In this document: piece after piece, positions 48,996-57,785 of the stretch | How the letters are laid out: each line of letters opens with the position of its first letter | How positions within the stretch are numbered: the stretch's first letter is position 1 | NCBI RefSeq assembly: GCF_003194585.1 | Contig: NZ_QHKZ01000001.1 | Location: 744,001 to 808,000 of the forward strand | From: Nocardioides daejeonensis | GTDB taxonomy: Bacteria > Actinomycetota > Actinomycetes > Propionibacteriales > Nocardioidaceae | Direction of reading: 5' to 3' | Length of the DNA: 64,000 nucleotides | The notes under the pieces: model-generated | Told to the model about the DNA's origin: nothing | The model's database searches: none | What the model saw: only the letters and a program-made list of their open reading frames with translations | Program-made: the position numbers and the translations under genes

Positions 48996-49814
48996 ATGCG
49001 CGGGCAGGGCGACCGGATGCAACGACTGTGGGAGCAGCTTCCCAGCGGCGGCCTCAGGGAGCTCCTGCACCGGTTGCGGCCGGCGTCGCGAGCAGATTTC
49101 CTCACCGAGCTCCACGACAGCGGCCCGGCTGCCACCCTGGGCAGTCCCAAGGGACTGCGCGCCGGGTGGGCCTACCTCGGCCAGGAGTGGCCCGACACCG
49201 TCAACGCCGTGGCGCAGCCCGAGTCCCTTCCCAGCGTCGTCGAGCGGCGTACCCGCCAGCGGGTGAGTCCGGTCGCCCCCTGGGCGACCTCGGCGACCGC
49301 GGGCCTCGGTTCGGTCGTCGTGGTCGCCGGGAACAACGCTGCCTGGCTGGAAGGGCTCGGTGTGGTCGGTGTGGTCGCCCTCACCGGTGGCATCGCCACT
49401 GCCCTGTGGCGCCCGCGGACCCGCCGGGCCGACCGGACACACCGCGTCCAAGGCGCCGAGGCGCTCTGCGGCCGGGCTGAGACCGTCGCTGCGGACCTCA
49501 CCCGCAACGGCGCGGACGGTGCCCTGCTCCGCACCAGCGACCGGCTGCTCGCGGAGGTGCACGGGACCGCCCGCACCCTGGAACGGGTCGAGGAGGAGGC
49601 TCGCGCCAGTGGCCTGCTCGGCAAGGACGGCCGCGTGCGTCAGGAGCCGGACAGTCCCGGCGCACAGCGGCTTGCCGACGAGCTGCTGCACCTGCGCGCA
49701 GAGGCGCTGCACGACGTGCTCAGGCTGCAGGTGCTCGCCCAGCAACAGGCGGCGCAGTTGCGCATCGAGGACCGGGCGACCTATCGCCAGCTTCTCGACG
49801 ACCTGGACGACTGA
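48996..49814 (+). CDS. Membrane-anchored hypothetical protein
   Basis: 272 residues, no family recognised. Two adjacent hydrophobic segments (about 95-140) are followed by an alpha-helical, charged C-terminal half (LADELLHLRAEALHDVLRLQ) with coiled-coil character. The start could be GTG 48990 or ATG 48996; the latter has GAGGG with 5 nt spacing. A TAGCCT -10 candidate near 48957 gives a leader of about 30 nt. It lies 58 nt before def. Confidence 0.65.
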   Translation: MRGQGDRMQRLWEQLPSGGLRELLHRLRPASRADFLTELHDSGPAATLGSPKGLRAGWAYLGQEWPDTVNAVAQPESLPSVVERRTRQRVSPVAPWATSATAGLGSVVVVAGNNAAWLEGLGVVGVVALTGGIATALWRPRTRRADRTHRVQGAEALCGRAETVAADLTRNGADGALLRTSDRLLAEVHGTARTLERVEEEARASGLLGKDGRVRQEPDSPGAQRLADELLHLRAEALHDVLRLQVLAQQQAAQLRIEDRATYRQLLDDLDD

Positions 49815-49859
49815 ACGCTCGGAGCTCCGGGGGCTGTGAGGCCGAGCGCCCGGATCTCG

Positions 49860-49865
49860 TAGGCT
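49860..49865 (+). promoter_or_regulatory. Leaderless -10 box of def
   Basis: TAGGCT with exactly 7 nt to the ATG at 49873. Confidence 0.55.
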
Positions 49866-49872
49866 CGGGGGC

Positions 49873-50469
49873 ATGACGAGCGCTCCCCTGGCCCCTCACG
49901 GACCACTGCCGGAGGGCGGTACCGTCCGTCCGATGACGCGCTGGGGCACGCCGGTCATGCATGCGCCGCAGCAGCGCGTGACGGAGTTCGGCGACGACCT
50001 GCGGAGCCTGGTCGCCGACATGGTCGCCACCATGTACGCCGCCGAGGGGGTCGGCCTGGCTGCCTGCCAGATCGGCATCGACCTGGCGGTCTTCGTCTTC
50101 GACTGCCCGGACGCGAGCGGCAACCACGTGGTGGGCGTGGTCTGCAACCCGGAGCTCACCCTGCCCGAGGGCAAGGACCGCCACCTCGACACCGCTGAGG
50201 AGGGCTGCCTCTCCTTTCCCGGCGCCTTCGTCGACTGCTCGCGCCCCGACACCGCCTCGGTGATCGGTCAGGGCCTCGACGGCGAGCCGGTGAGCTTCAC
50301 CGGAGACGGCCTCTTGGCCCGGTGCCTGCAGCACGAGACCGACCACACCGTCGGCACCGTCTTCGGCGACCGCCTCTCGACCAAGGCGCGCAAGAAGCTG
50401 CAGAAGATCCACGACAAGCTGGCCGACGACTACCCGCCGCACTGGCCCGTCGAGGAGCCCGAGCAGTGA
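49873..50469 (+). CDS. def: Peptide deformylase
   Basis: 198 residues. Removes the N-formyl group from nascent proteins. The three family motifs are present: GVGLAACQ (59-66), EEGCLS with the metal cysteine, and HETDH with both metal histidines. The C-terminus is lysine-rich then acidic. ATG 49873 is supported by a TAGGCT box 7 nt upstream. The gene ends facing a 22-bp tandem repeat array. Confidence 0.95.
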   Translation: MTSAPLAPHGPLPEGGTVRPMTRWGTPVMHAPQQRVTEFGDDLRSLVADMVATMYAAEGVGLAACQIGIDLAVFVFDCPDASGNHVVGVVCNPELTLPEGKDRHLDTAEEGCLSFPGAFVDCSRPDTASVIGQGLDGEPVSFTGDGLLARCLQHETDHTVGTVFGDRLSTKARKKLQKIHDKLADDYPPHWPVEEPEQ

Positions 50470-50476
50470 GCCGCCT

Positions 50477-50564
50477 GCCGAGTTCGCGCGGATAACACGC
50501 CGAGTTCGCGCAAATCACGCGCCGAGTTCGCGCAAATCACGCGTCGAGTTCGCGCAAACGACGC
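50477..50564. repeat. Tandem array of four 22-bp units
   Basis: Units start at 50477, 50499, 50521 and 50543; consensus begins GCCGAGTTCGCGCAAATCAC. Units 2 and 3 are identical, 1 and 4 differ at their ends. The array fills most of the 114-nt gap between convergent def and the SpoU-type methyltransferase. No spacers, so it is not CRISPR. Confidence 0.9.
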
Positions 50565-50583
50565 CACCCCACGGGTTCGCGCG

Positions 50584-51396
50584 TCAGCCGTCGAGCGCGC
50601 GGCGTGTCAGGTAGCAGGCCACAGCCGTCGCGGCCGCGACGTTGAGCGAGTCGATCCCCTCGCGCATCGGGATGATCGCGCGCCGCTGAGCGGTCGCCTG
50701 CCACCGCGCCGAGATCCCCGGACCCTCCGAGCCGAGCACGAGGGCGACCCGGTCGAGGCCTGCCACCGCCTCCTCGATCGGAGTCGCGTCGTCGGCGAGC
50801 GTCAGGGCGACCGTGGTGAAGCCGCGCTCCGAGAGCGCCGGCAGGGCGTCGTACCAATCATCGAGCCGGGTCCACGGGGTGCTGAAGACAGCGCCCATCC
50901 CGACCTTGACGGCCCGGCGGTAGAACGGGTCGGCACAGCGCGGTGACAGCAGCACGGCATCGAAGCCCATGGCCGCGCCACTGCGGAAGATCGCACCGAC
51001 GTTGGTGTGGTCGACGATGTCCTCCAGGACGAGCACCGCGCGGGCGTCGGTCAGCACCTCGTCGACGGAGGGCAGTGACCTGCGTTGCAGGGAGGCCAAC
51101 GCGCCCCGATGCACGTGGAAGCCGGTGACCTGCTCGGCCAGCTCCTCGCTCAGCACGTAGCACGGCGCGTCGCTCGGGCCGAGAACGTCGTCGAGCCCCT
51201 CCAGCCACCGTTGCGCCATCAGGAACGACCGCGCCTCGTAGCCCGACTCCAGGGCACGGCGGACGACCTTCTCACCCTCGGCGATGAAGAGTCCGTGCTC
51301 GGCCTCGAGGTGCTTGCGCAACTGCACGTCGCGCAGGTCGCGGTAGTCCGCGAGCCTCGGGTCAGCCGGGTCGGTGACCGGGACCAGGCGCACCAT
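50584..51396 (-). CDS. SpoU/TrmH-family RNA 2'-O-methyltransferase
   Basis: 270 residues. The SPOUT knot motifs are VLEDIVDHTNVGAIFRSGAA, LVLGSEGPGIS and IPMREGIDSLNVAAATAVA, which bind SAM and catalyse ribose methylation of tRNA or 23S rRNA; the precise target is unclear. An N-terminal substrate-binding region (about 1-100) is present. ATG 51396 overlaps the upstream cysG stop by one nucleotide (TGATG), so the two are coupled. Confidence 0.9.
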   Translation of the reverse strand: MVRLVPVTDPADPRLADYRDLRDVQLRKHLEAEHGLFIAEGEKVVRRALESGYEARSFLMAQRWLEGLDDVLGPSDAPCYVLSEELAEQVTGFHVHRGALASLQRRSLPSVDEVLTDARAVLVLEDIVDHTNVGAIFRSGAAMGFDAVLLSPRCADPFYRRAVKVGMGAVFSTPWTRLDDWYDALPALSERGFTTVALTLADDATPIEEAVAGLDRVALVLGSEGPGISARWQATAQRRAIIPMREGIDSLNVAAATAVACYLTRRALDG

Positions 51397-52610
51397 CACC
51401 GGCCGCCGAAGCGCTCCGGGTGGGCGACCGCGACGACCTCGCCGACCACGATGATCGCCGGCGGGCGCACGCCGTGCGCAGACAGGTCCGCCGAGAGCTC
51501 GCCGAGCGTGGAGAGCACCTTGGTCTCCCCCGGCATCGTGCCGTCCTGGACGACGGCCACCGGCGTACCGGAGGGCCGGCCACCGTCGACCAACGCCGCA
51601 GCGATCGCCGGTGCGTTCTCGACCGCCATGAGGAGCACGATCGTGCCGCGGAGCCGGGCCAGGGCACTCCACTCCACGAGCGACTCAGGATGTCCGGGCG
51701 GGAGATGCCCGGAGACGACCGTGAACTCGTGGGTGACACCGCGGTGGGTGACCGGGATCCCCGCGCGGGCGGGCACCGCGATCGACGAGGAGAGGCCCGG
51801 CACGACAGTCACCGGCACACCTGCGGCACGGCAGGCGATGACCTCTTCGAATCCACGCCCGTAGACGAAGTTGTCGCCGCCCTTGAAGCGGACCACACGC
51901 TTGCCTTCGAGCGCGCGCTCCACGATCACCTTGTTGATGAACTCCTGCGCTGCCGAGCGGCCACGCGGCAACTTGGCGACGTCGATCAGCTCCACATCGG
52001 CACCGAGCTCGTCCAGCAGCTCGCGGGGAGCGAGCCGATCGGCCACCACCACGTCGGCGGAGGCGAGCGCATTGCGGGCCGCGATCGTGACCAGCTCCGG
52101 ATCCCCCGGACCACCGCCGACGAGGACGACACCCGGCGTGTGGTCGTGCTCCACCTCGAGCAGGCCCTCACGCAGGAGATGCATGATCTCGTCGCGCAGG
52201 TGAGCAGAACGACGAGGCTCCCGGTTGCCCAGCACCGCGACGGTGGCGCTTCCGTGACGGCCCACGGCCGGCGTCCAGGCGCTCCCGTCCCGGCCGTCGT
52301 CGCTGCGCACGCAGAAGATGCGGCGCTCCTCCGCAGCGACCGTGACGGCGACGTTGGTCTCGGCGTCGTCGGTGGCCGCGATGGCATACCAGGCGCCGTC
52401 GAGGTCGGAGGTCTCGAAGCCGCGGAGGTGCAAGGTGATCTCGTTGCGTAGACCCTCGATCGCAGGTGTCACCTCGGGAGAGACGACGTGCACGTCGGCG
52501 CCGGCGGCGATCAGCGCGGGTACCCGACGCTGGGCCACATGGCCGCCGCCGACGACGAGAACCTTGCGTCCGGTGAGTCGGAGCCCGGCCGGATAGATCT
52601 GGTCGTTCAC
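51396..52610 (-). CDS. cysG: Siroheme synthase (fused SUMT/precorrin-2 dehydrogenase)
   Basis: 404 residues. The N-terminal half is a precorrin-2 dehydrogenase/ferrochelatase-like Rossmann domain (KVLVVGGGHVAQRR, about 16-29); the C-terminal half is a uroporphyrinogen-III C-methyltransferase with VGGGPGDPELVTI and VVSGHLPPGHP. Together they feed siroheme and cobalamin synthesis. It is shorter than E. coli CysG (457), with a reduced middle region. GTG 52610 overlaps the cobT stop as GTGA. Confidence 0.93.
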   Translation of the reverse strand: MNDQIYPAGLRLTGRKVLVVGGGHVAQRRVPALIAAGADVHVVSPEVTPAIEGLRNEITLHLRGFETSDLDGAWYAIAATDDAETNVAVTVAAEERRIFCVRSDDGRDGSAWTPAVGRHGSATVAVLGNREPRRSAHLRDEIMHLLREGLLEVEHDHTPGVVLVGGGPGDPELVTIAARNALASADVVVADRLAPRELLDELGADVELIDVAKLPRGRSAAQEFINKVIVERALEGKRVVRFKGGDNFVYGRGFEEVIACRAAGVPVTVVPGLSSSIAVPARAGIPVTHRGVTHEFTVVSGHLPPGHPESLVEWSALARLRGTIVLLMAVENAPAIAAALVDGGRPSGTPVAVVQDGTMPGETKVLSTLGELSADLSAHGVRPPAIIVVGEVVAVAHPERFGGR

Positions 52611-53677
52611 TGGTCGATCCCCGCAGTCTCGAAGGTGGCCATCTCGGCGAGCACGGCAACCGCCGCCCGCACCAGAGGGACAGCGAGGACGGCGCCACTC
52701 CCCTCTCCCAGCCGCAGGTCCAGGTCGACCAACGGTCGCAGCCCGAGCCGTTCCAGGGCAGCCGTGTGTCCCGGCTCGGCGCTACGGTGCCCGGCGATGC
52801 AGTAGTCGATCGCATCAGCACTCAGCGCAGCAGCGAGAAGGGCGGCTGCTCCTGCGATCACGCCGTCGAGGAGCACCGGCACCTGGCGGGCAGCGGCGCC
52901 GAGGATCAGGCCGGCGAGACCCGCATGCTCCAGACCGCCGACCTCGGCAAGCACCGCCAGCGGATCGGCGTCGGCAGGAAGACGCCCGGTGGCGGAGGCC
53001 ACGATGCTGGTCTTGTGAGCGAGCATCTCGTCGTCGATCCCGGTGCCGCGCCCCGTGATCTCGTCGGCCGGGCGCTCGGCGAAGCGGCTGATCAGGCATG
53101 CCGAGGCCGTCGTGTTGCCGATGCCCATGTCGCCCGTGACCAGGAGCTCGTAACCGGCATCGGCAAGCTCGTCTGCGACACGGATCCCGACGCCGATCGC
53201 GGCCAGTGCCTCGTCGCCGCTCATCGCCGGCCCCCGTGCGAGGTCCGCCGTCGCGGCGCGCACCTTGCGCACCTGCACGACCGCATCCTCCTTGACGTCG
53301 TCGGCCATGCCGATGTCGACCACGACCACATCGGCCCCCACCTGACGGGCCAGGACGTTGACGGCGGCGCCCCCGGCGCGGAAGTTCTCCACCATGGAGG
53401 TGGTCACGCTCTGCGGCCAGGGGGTGACGCCACTGGCCACCACGCCGTGGTCCGCGGCGAAGACCGCGACCGCCACCCGAGCGGGCACGGCCGGCGGGCA
53501 GAGACCCGTGATGCCGGCGTACTGGACAGAGGTTGCCTCGAGCACCCCCAGGGCCCCGGCGGGCTTCGTGAGTTGGGCCTGGCGCTCGGTCGCGGCACGG
53601 ATGGCGGCTGAGTCGAGCGGGCGGATGGCGGCAAGGGTGCGGTCGAGCAGTTCCGAGGGGGAGGTCACGTGCGCCAT
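52607..53677 (-). CDS. cobT: Nicotinate-nucleotide--dimethylbenzimidazole phosphoribosyltransferase
   Basis: 356 residues. CobT makes alpha-ribazole phosphate for the lower ligand of cobalamin. Signatures are [21 protein letters not shown] and the C-terminal [14 protein letters not shown] holding the catalytic glutamate. Coupled to cysG by a 4-nt overlap, which places two corrinoid genes together. Other cob genes are not in the window. The start ATG 53677 has no clear ribosome site; a GTG three codons later is possible. Confidence 0.94.
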   Translation of the reverse strand: MAHVTSPSELLDRTLAAIRPLDSAAIRAATERQAQLTKPAGALGVLEATSVQYAGITGLCPPAVPARVAVAVFAADHGVVASGVTPWPQSVTTSMVENFRAGGAAVNVLARQVGADVVVVDIGMADDVKEDAVVQVRKVRAATADLARGPAMSGDEALAAIGVGIRVADELADAGYELLVTGDMGIGNTTASACLISRFAERPADEITGRGTGIDDEMLAHKTSIVASATGRLPADADPLAVLAEVGGLEHAGLAGLILGAAARQVPVLLDGVIAGAAALLAAALSADAIDYCIAGHRSAEPGHTAALERLGLRPLVDLDLRLGEGSGAVLAVPLVRAAVAVLAEMATFETAGIDQ

Positions 53678-53742
53678 TCTTCCGTACCGGCCTGAGTCCG
53701 ACCCCTGCCGCTCCGCCCCTCGGAACGCGTGGCGCGGAGCAC

Positions 53743-53748
53743 TACGGT
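53743..53748 (+). promoter_or_regulatory. Leaderless -10 box of the PEBP gene
   Basis: TACGGT, 6 nt before the ATG at 53755. Confidence 0.45.
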
Positions 53749-53754
53749 GGCGCT

Positions 53755-54276
53755 ATGAGCATCGAACGTCCCGTCAGCCCCAACCCCTACGACCTGCTGC
53801 CGGCGCGGCCCTCCTTCACAGTCACCAGCACGGACCTGGCCGACGGTCAGCAGCTGAAGGACGACCAGGTCGCTGCCCTCGGCAACACCTCCCCGCAGCT
53901 CAGTTGGAGTGGCGCCCCCGAAGGGACCAAGTCGTACGTCGTCACCTGCTTCGACCCGGACGCGCCGACACCCAGCGGCTTCTGGCACTGGGTGCTGGTC
54001 GACCTCCCGGCCGACGTGACCTCCCTCGACACCGGCGCCGCCTCCGCGGCGCTGCCCGGCAACGCCTTCCACGTGCGTCACGACGGCGGCGTCGCCGGGT
54101 TCATGGGCGCGGCGCCGCCGCAGGGCGACCAGGTCCACCGCTACTACTTCGTGGTGCACGCCGTCTCGGAAGAGTCGCTCGGGGTGGACGCAGACGCGTC
54201 GCCTGCCGTTGTGTCGTTCAACCTCGCGTTCAAGACGCTGGGGCGCGCGATCCTCCACGGCACCTACCAGCACTAG
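53755..54276 (+). CDS. YbhB/YbcL-family phosphatidylethanolamine-binding protein
   Basis: 173 residues. PEBP signatures are [27 protein letters not shown] (cut here to its parts [11 protein letters not shown] and DPDAP), [10 protein letters not shown] and [10 protein letters not shown]. No signal peptide, so cytoplasmic. Function in bacteria is unknown; related to Raf kinase inhibitor-like proteins. Its 3' end is followed directly by the second copy of the TGATCA hairpin repeat. Confidence 0.9.
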   Translation: MSIERPVSPNPYDLLPARPSFTVTSTDLADGQQLKDDQVAALGNTSPQLSWSGAPEGTKSYVVTCFDPDAPTPSGFWHWVLVDLPADVTSLDTGAASAALPGNAFHVRHDGGVAGFMGAAPPQGDQVHRYYFVVHAVSEESLGVDADASPAVVSFNLAFKTLGRAILHGTYQH

Positions 54277-54285
54277 GCCACGGCC

Positions 54286-54344
54286 TAGGGAGGTGCTGAT
54301 CAATCTCGCCCGCGCCGCAGGCGAGATCGATCAGCGGTTCCCTG
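54286..54344. repeat. Dispersed TGATCA hairpin repeat, copy B
   Basis: Arms at 54286-54308 and 54322-54344 around a 13-nt loop; the left arm matches copy A (33713-33735) at 20 of 23 positions. It lies between the convergent PEBP and FMN reductase genes and ends 5 nt before the reductase stop, a terminator-like position. Confidence 0.8.
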
Positions 54345-54348
54345 CGCG

Positions 54349-54954
54349 TCAGATCCCGCGCAGCAGCCGCTCGAAGGGGACCGGCTCCGCGAACTCGTCG
54401 CGGGCCGGCTCCCGCCGGGTAGCTCCAGCCAGGTGGTCGGCGAGCTCCGCACCGGCCCGGGCAACGCGGGCCGCCAGCGCCGTCGTACCCGGGCCGCCGA
54501 AGTCCTCGGTGGCCGCGAAGACGCCGGTCGGCAGCACCATCGCGCGGAGGTAGGCGAAGAGTGGCCGCAACGCGTGGTCGAGCACCAGCGAGTGCCGGGC
54601 GGTGCCGGCGGTCGCGGCGATCTGCACCGGCATACCTACCAATGTCTCCGGCTCCAGGACGTCGAAGAACGTCTTGAAGAGGCCGCTGTAGGAGGCGGAG
54701 AAGACGGGCGTGACGGCGATCAGCGCGTCTGCGGTGCGCACCGACGCGATGGCCGCCTCCAGCTCGGTCGAGCCGAAGCCGCTGGTGAGCCGGTCGGCAA
54801 GGGCGTGCGCGAGCCGGCGCAGCTCCACGACCTCGACCTGGGTGACCTCACCGCGCAGCTCGAGCTCGCGGACAGCGGCCTCCGCGAGCTGGTCGGCCAG
54901 GAGCCGCGTGGAGGACGGCTCGCTGAGCCCGGCGGTGATGACGACGATCTTCAT
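54349..54954 (-). CDS. NAD(P)H-dependent FMN reductase (CE1759 family)
   Basis: 201 residues. Flavodoxin-like fold with FMN-phosphate loop GLSEPSSTRLLADQL (about 9-23) and FKTFFD/AVTPVFSASYSG contacts. It matches the CE1759 family, whose genes sit next to a CE1758 luciferase-like monooxygenase and are thought to supply reduced flavin. ATG 54954 follows AAAGGAA. Three tandem 36-bp repeats separate it from its partner gene upstream on the same strand. Confidence 0.9.
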   Translation of the reverse strand: MKIVVITAGLSEPSSTRLLADQLAEAAVRELELRGEVTQVEVVELRRLAHALADRLTSGFGSTELEAAIASVRTADALIAVTPVFSASYSGLFKTFFDVLEPETLVGMPVQIAATAGTARHSLVLDHALRPLFAYLRAMVLPTGVFAATEDFGGPGTTALAARVARAGAELADHLAGATRREPARDEFAEPVPFERLLRGI

Positions 54955-54984
54955 GGGGTTCCTTTGCTGGATCTCGAGGAGGAC

Positions 54985-55081
54985 GGGTCTCGACAAGCTC
55001 GACCACCGAGCAGGGTGGACGGGTCTCGACAAGCTCGACCACCGAGCAGGGTGGATGGGTCTCGACAAGCTCGACCACCGG
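54985..55081. repeat. Tandem 36-bp repeats, 2.7 copies
   Basis: Units start at 54985, 55021 and 55057; each begins GGGTCTCGACAAGCTCGACC. Unit 1 and 2 differ by one base, the third stops after 25 nt. The core inverted repeat CTCGACAAGCTCGAC is a common dispersed element in Nocardioides-type genomes. It lies between the monooxygenase and reductase genes, so it is transcribed if they form an operon. Confidence 0.9.
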
Positions 55082-55108
55082 GGCCTAACCGGCTGCCGGG
55101 GTGCACCC

Positions 55109-56248
55109 TCAGACGGTGACCGGCGACTGGCCCGTCACGTCGTCGGCGGGAGCGTGAACGGTGCTGTCCTTCGGACCGCCCGCGGCTGCCACCAACGAGG
55201 CGTGCGTCGGTGCTTCGGGCACGTGCGCCGGCTTGAGGGCGGCGAACTCCTTGCGCAGCACCGGGAAGACCTCCTCGCCGAGGATGTCCAACTGCTCCAG
55301 CACCGTCTTCAGCGGCAGGCCCGCGTGATCCATCAGGAAGAGCTGGCGCTGGTAGTCGCCGACGTAGTCGCGGAAGGAGAGCGTCCGCTCGATGACCTGC
55401 TGGGGCGAACCCACGGTGAGCGGGGTCGCCTCCATGAAGTCCTCCAAGGACGGGCCGTGTCCGTAGACGGGCGCACGGTCGAAGTACGGCCGGAACTCCC
55501 GGACCGCATCCTGGCTGTTCTTGCGCATGAAGACCTGCCCGCCGAGGCCGACGATCGCCTGGTCGGCGCGACCGTGCCCGTAGTGCTCGTAGCGGCGTCG
55601 GTAGAGCTCCACCATCCGCTGCGTGTGACCCGCGGGCCAGAAGATGTGGTTGTGGAAGAAGCCGTCGCCGTAGTACGCCGCCTGCTCCGAGATCTCCGGG
55701 CTGCGGATCGAACCGTGCCAGACGAAGGGCGCGACGCCGTCCAGGGGACGGGGCGTGGCCGTGAACCCCTGCAGCGGCGTGCGGTACTTGCCCTCCCAGT
55801 TGACGACGTCCTCGTCCCACAGCCGACGCAGCAGCGCGTAGTTCTCGACCGCGAGCGGGATGCCGTCACGGATGTCCTTGCCGAACCACGGGTAGACAGG
55901 TCCGGTGTTGCCGCGTCCCAGGGTCAGGTCGACTCGGCCGTCGGCCAGGTGCTGCAGCTGGGCGTAGTCCTCGGCGATCCGCACCGGGTCGGTGGTGGTG
56001 ATCAGCGTGGTCGCGGTCGAGAGGATCAGCCTCTCGGTCTGTGCGGCGACGTAGGCCATCGTGGTCGTCGGTGACGAGGCGGCGAAGGGCGGGTTGTGGT
56101 GCTGCCCGAACGCCATCACGTCCATGCCCACCTCTTCGGCCTTCTTGGCGATCGCGACGGTGGCCTTGATCCGCTCGTGCTCGGTCGGGGTGACACCGGT
56201 CGTCGGGTCGGTGGTGACGTCACCGACGGTGAAGATTCCGAGCTGCAT
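55109..56248 (-). CDS. LLM-class flavin-dependent monooxygenase (CE1758 family)
   Basis: 379 residues. Bacterial-luciferase-like TIM barrel; the start MQLGIFTVGDVTTDPTTG, FGQHHNPPFAASSP and LTLGRGNTGPVYPWFGKDI match the CE1758 family, the partner of CE1759 FMN reductases. Substrate unknown. ATG 56248 is followed upstream by a purine-rich GGAGG; an upstream in-frame extension has no start support. It and the reductase probably form a two-component oxygenase. Confidence 0.9.
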   Translation of the reverse strand: MQLGIFTVGDVTTDPTTGVTPTEHERIKATVAIAKKAEEVGMDVMAFGQHHNPPFAASSPTTTMAYVAAQTERLILSTATTLITTTDPVRIAEDYAQLQHLADGRVDLTLGRGNTGPVYPWFGKDIRDGIPLAVENYALLRRLWDEDVVNWEGKYRTPLQGFTATPRPLDGVAPFVWHGSIRSPEISEQAAYYGDGFFHNHIFWPAGHTQRMVELYRRRYEHYGHGRADQAIVGLGGQVFMRKNSQDAVREFRPYFDRAPVYGHGPSLEDFMEATPLTVGSPQQVIERTLSFRDYVGDYQRQLFLMDHAGLPLKTVLEQLDILGEEVFPVLRKEFAALKPAHVPEAPTHASLVAAAGGPKDSTVHAPADDVTGQSPVTV

Positions 56249-56347
56249 GACTCCGCCTCCAGGTAGTTGAAAGTTGAACTGCCTGGGGAACCAGTCCGAC
56301 GGCGAGGCTATTCCCGCCGCCACCCCGAGGTTTGCCAGAATCGCCCC

Positions 56348-57334
56348 ATGACCTCCTCCACGCCGGTCACCGACGTCCTGGGCGCCCCTTACAGCCGCAC
56401 CACCTTCACGCTCGCCGACGACCACGAGGGCCCCGTGGTGGCAACGCTCGTCAGCCGTCCTGCCGACCCGGACTCCGTCCCCGCGTCTGGACCCCGGGGC
56501 GCCGTGCTGCACGTGCACGGGTTCGCCGACTACTTCTTCCAGACCGGGTATGCCGACTGGTGGGCTGCCCGTGGCTGGGAGTTCCACGCGCTCGACCTAC
56601 GCAAGTACGGGCGCTCCCTGCTGCCCGGACAGACCGCCAACTACGTCACCGACCTGGCCGACTACTTTCCGGAGCTCGACCTCGCCTGGCAGGCCGTCTC
56701 CGCACCCGGGTTGCCCGTCGTGGTCTCCGCGCACTCCACCGGCGGCCTCACGCTCCCCCTCTGGCTTCGAGAGCGCGGCCACCGTCCCGCTGCCATGGTG
56801 CTCAACTCCCCCTGGTTCGACCTCAAGGGCCCCTGGCTGCTGCGCACCCTGGGCACCGGTGTGCTCGACCAGGTCGGACGACGCACCCCGATGCGGGAGA
56901 TCCCGCGCAAGGTCAGTGGCCTCTACGCTCGCAGCCTGCACCGTGAGCACGAAGGTGAGTTCGACTTCGACCTGTCGTGGAAGCCGCTCCAGTCATGGCC
57001 CGTGTACGCCGGCTGGTTGCGCGCTGTGCGCCGCGGCCACGCGGAGCTGCACCGCGGACTGGGTCTCACCGTGCCGTCGCTGGTGCTCTCCAGCGCACGC
57101 ACCGGCAGCCCCGCCGAGATGAGCGAGGAGGTGCACACCACCGACATCGTCCTCGACGTCGAACAGATCCGGCGCTGGGCCCCTGCACTCGGCACCCACG
57201 TCACCAGCATCGCGATCCCGGACGCCCGCCACGACGTCTGGCTCTCTCGCGAGCCGGCGCGCCGCCGCGCCTTCGCCGAGCTGGAGACCTGGGTGTCGGC
57301 GTACGTGCACAAGGCCGGCGCCGACGGCCAGTAA
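56348..57334 (+). CDS. Alpha/beta-hydrolase (monoacylglycerol lipase-like)
   Basis: 328 residues, no signal peptide. Oxyanion strand VLHVHGFADYFFQ, nucleophile motif VSAHSTGGLT and C-terminal histidine in DARHDVWLS complete the triad, in the serine-aminopeptidase S33/lysophospholipase pattern. Lipid ester substrate likely but unproved. ATG 56348 has CAGAAT 6 nt before it, weakly like the leaderless boxes. The next gene starts 10 nt after its stop, with its -10 over the stop codon. Confidence 0.88.
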   Translation: MTSSTPVTDVLGAPYSRTTFTLADDHEGPVVATLVSRPADPDSVPASGPRGAVLHVHGFADYFFQTGYADWWAARGWEFHALDLRKYGRSLLPGQTANYVTDLADYFPELDLAWQAVSAPGLPVVVSAHSTGGLTLPLWLRERGHRPAAMVLNSPWFDLKGPWLLRTLGTGVLDQVGRRTPMREIPRKVSGLYARSLHREHEGEFDFDLSWKPLQSWPVYAGWLRAVRRGHAELHRGLGLTVPSLVLSSARTGSPAEMSEEVHTTDIVLDVEQIRRWAPALGTHVTSIAIPDARHDVWLSREPARRRAFAELETWVSAYVHKAGADGQ

Positions 57335-57337
57335 TGT
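57332..57337 (+). promoter_or_regulatory. Leaderless -10 box overlapping the upstream stop codon
   Basis: TAATGT with exactly 7 nt to the ATG at 57345; its TAA is the stop codon of the hydrolase gene (57332-57334). Confidence 0.5.
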
Positions 57338-57344
57338 GCGTCAC

Positions 57345-57698
57345 ATGAACTCTGTCACCGGTCTCGCCGTCGGCCGCATCCTCATCGGCATGCTGGCTCT
57401 CCTTGCTCCCCGATCCGCCGCACGTCTCTTCCAGCTGAGAGCCGACGAGCAGCCGCAGGTCACCTACATGAACCGGATGTTCGGCTCCCGCGAGATCACG
57501 CTCGGCGCGGTGACCCTGCTCGCCCCGCCGGAGACCCGGCGCTCGATGGTGCTGATCGGCGTGGCGGTCGACGCAGCCGACGCGGCGGCCGGGGTCTTGG
57601 CCGGCCGCGAGGGCGTGGTGTCGAAGCGCGCCAGCCTGATGCTGACCCTGCCGGCTCTCGGCGCGGTGGCCGCCGGCATCGCCGGGATTCGTCGCTGA
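57345..57698 (+). CDS. Small membrane protein (DUF4267-like)
   Basis: 117 residues with about four hydrophobic stretches (GRILIGMLALLAP, TLGAVTLLAP, VLIGVAVDAADAAAGVLAG, LPALGAVAAGIAGI). It resembles DUF4267-type membrane proteins; identification is tentative. ATG 57345 rather than GTG 57336 is chosen because TAATGT lies exactly 7 nt before it. Function unknown. Confidence 0.7.
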   Translation: MNSVTGLAVGRILIGMLALLAPRSAARLFQLRADEQPQVTYMNRMFGSREITLGAVTLLAPPETRRSMVLIGVAVDAADAAAGVLAGREGVVSKRASLMLTLPALGAVAAGIAGIRR

Positions 57699-57785
57699 CA
57701 GGTCACCCGGCCGGCGTGGCGTTGTCACCTTGGGCGGGTATGAGTACCTTTGTCGGCTCATCATCCAACGACTCATGAGGTGCCT

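Noticed and set aside
50477..50564. CRISPR array
   Set aside because: Units abut directly with no unique spacers.
54985..55081. CRISPR array
   Set aside because: The repeats are head to tail with no spacers and no cas genes nearby.
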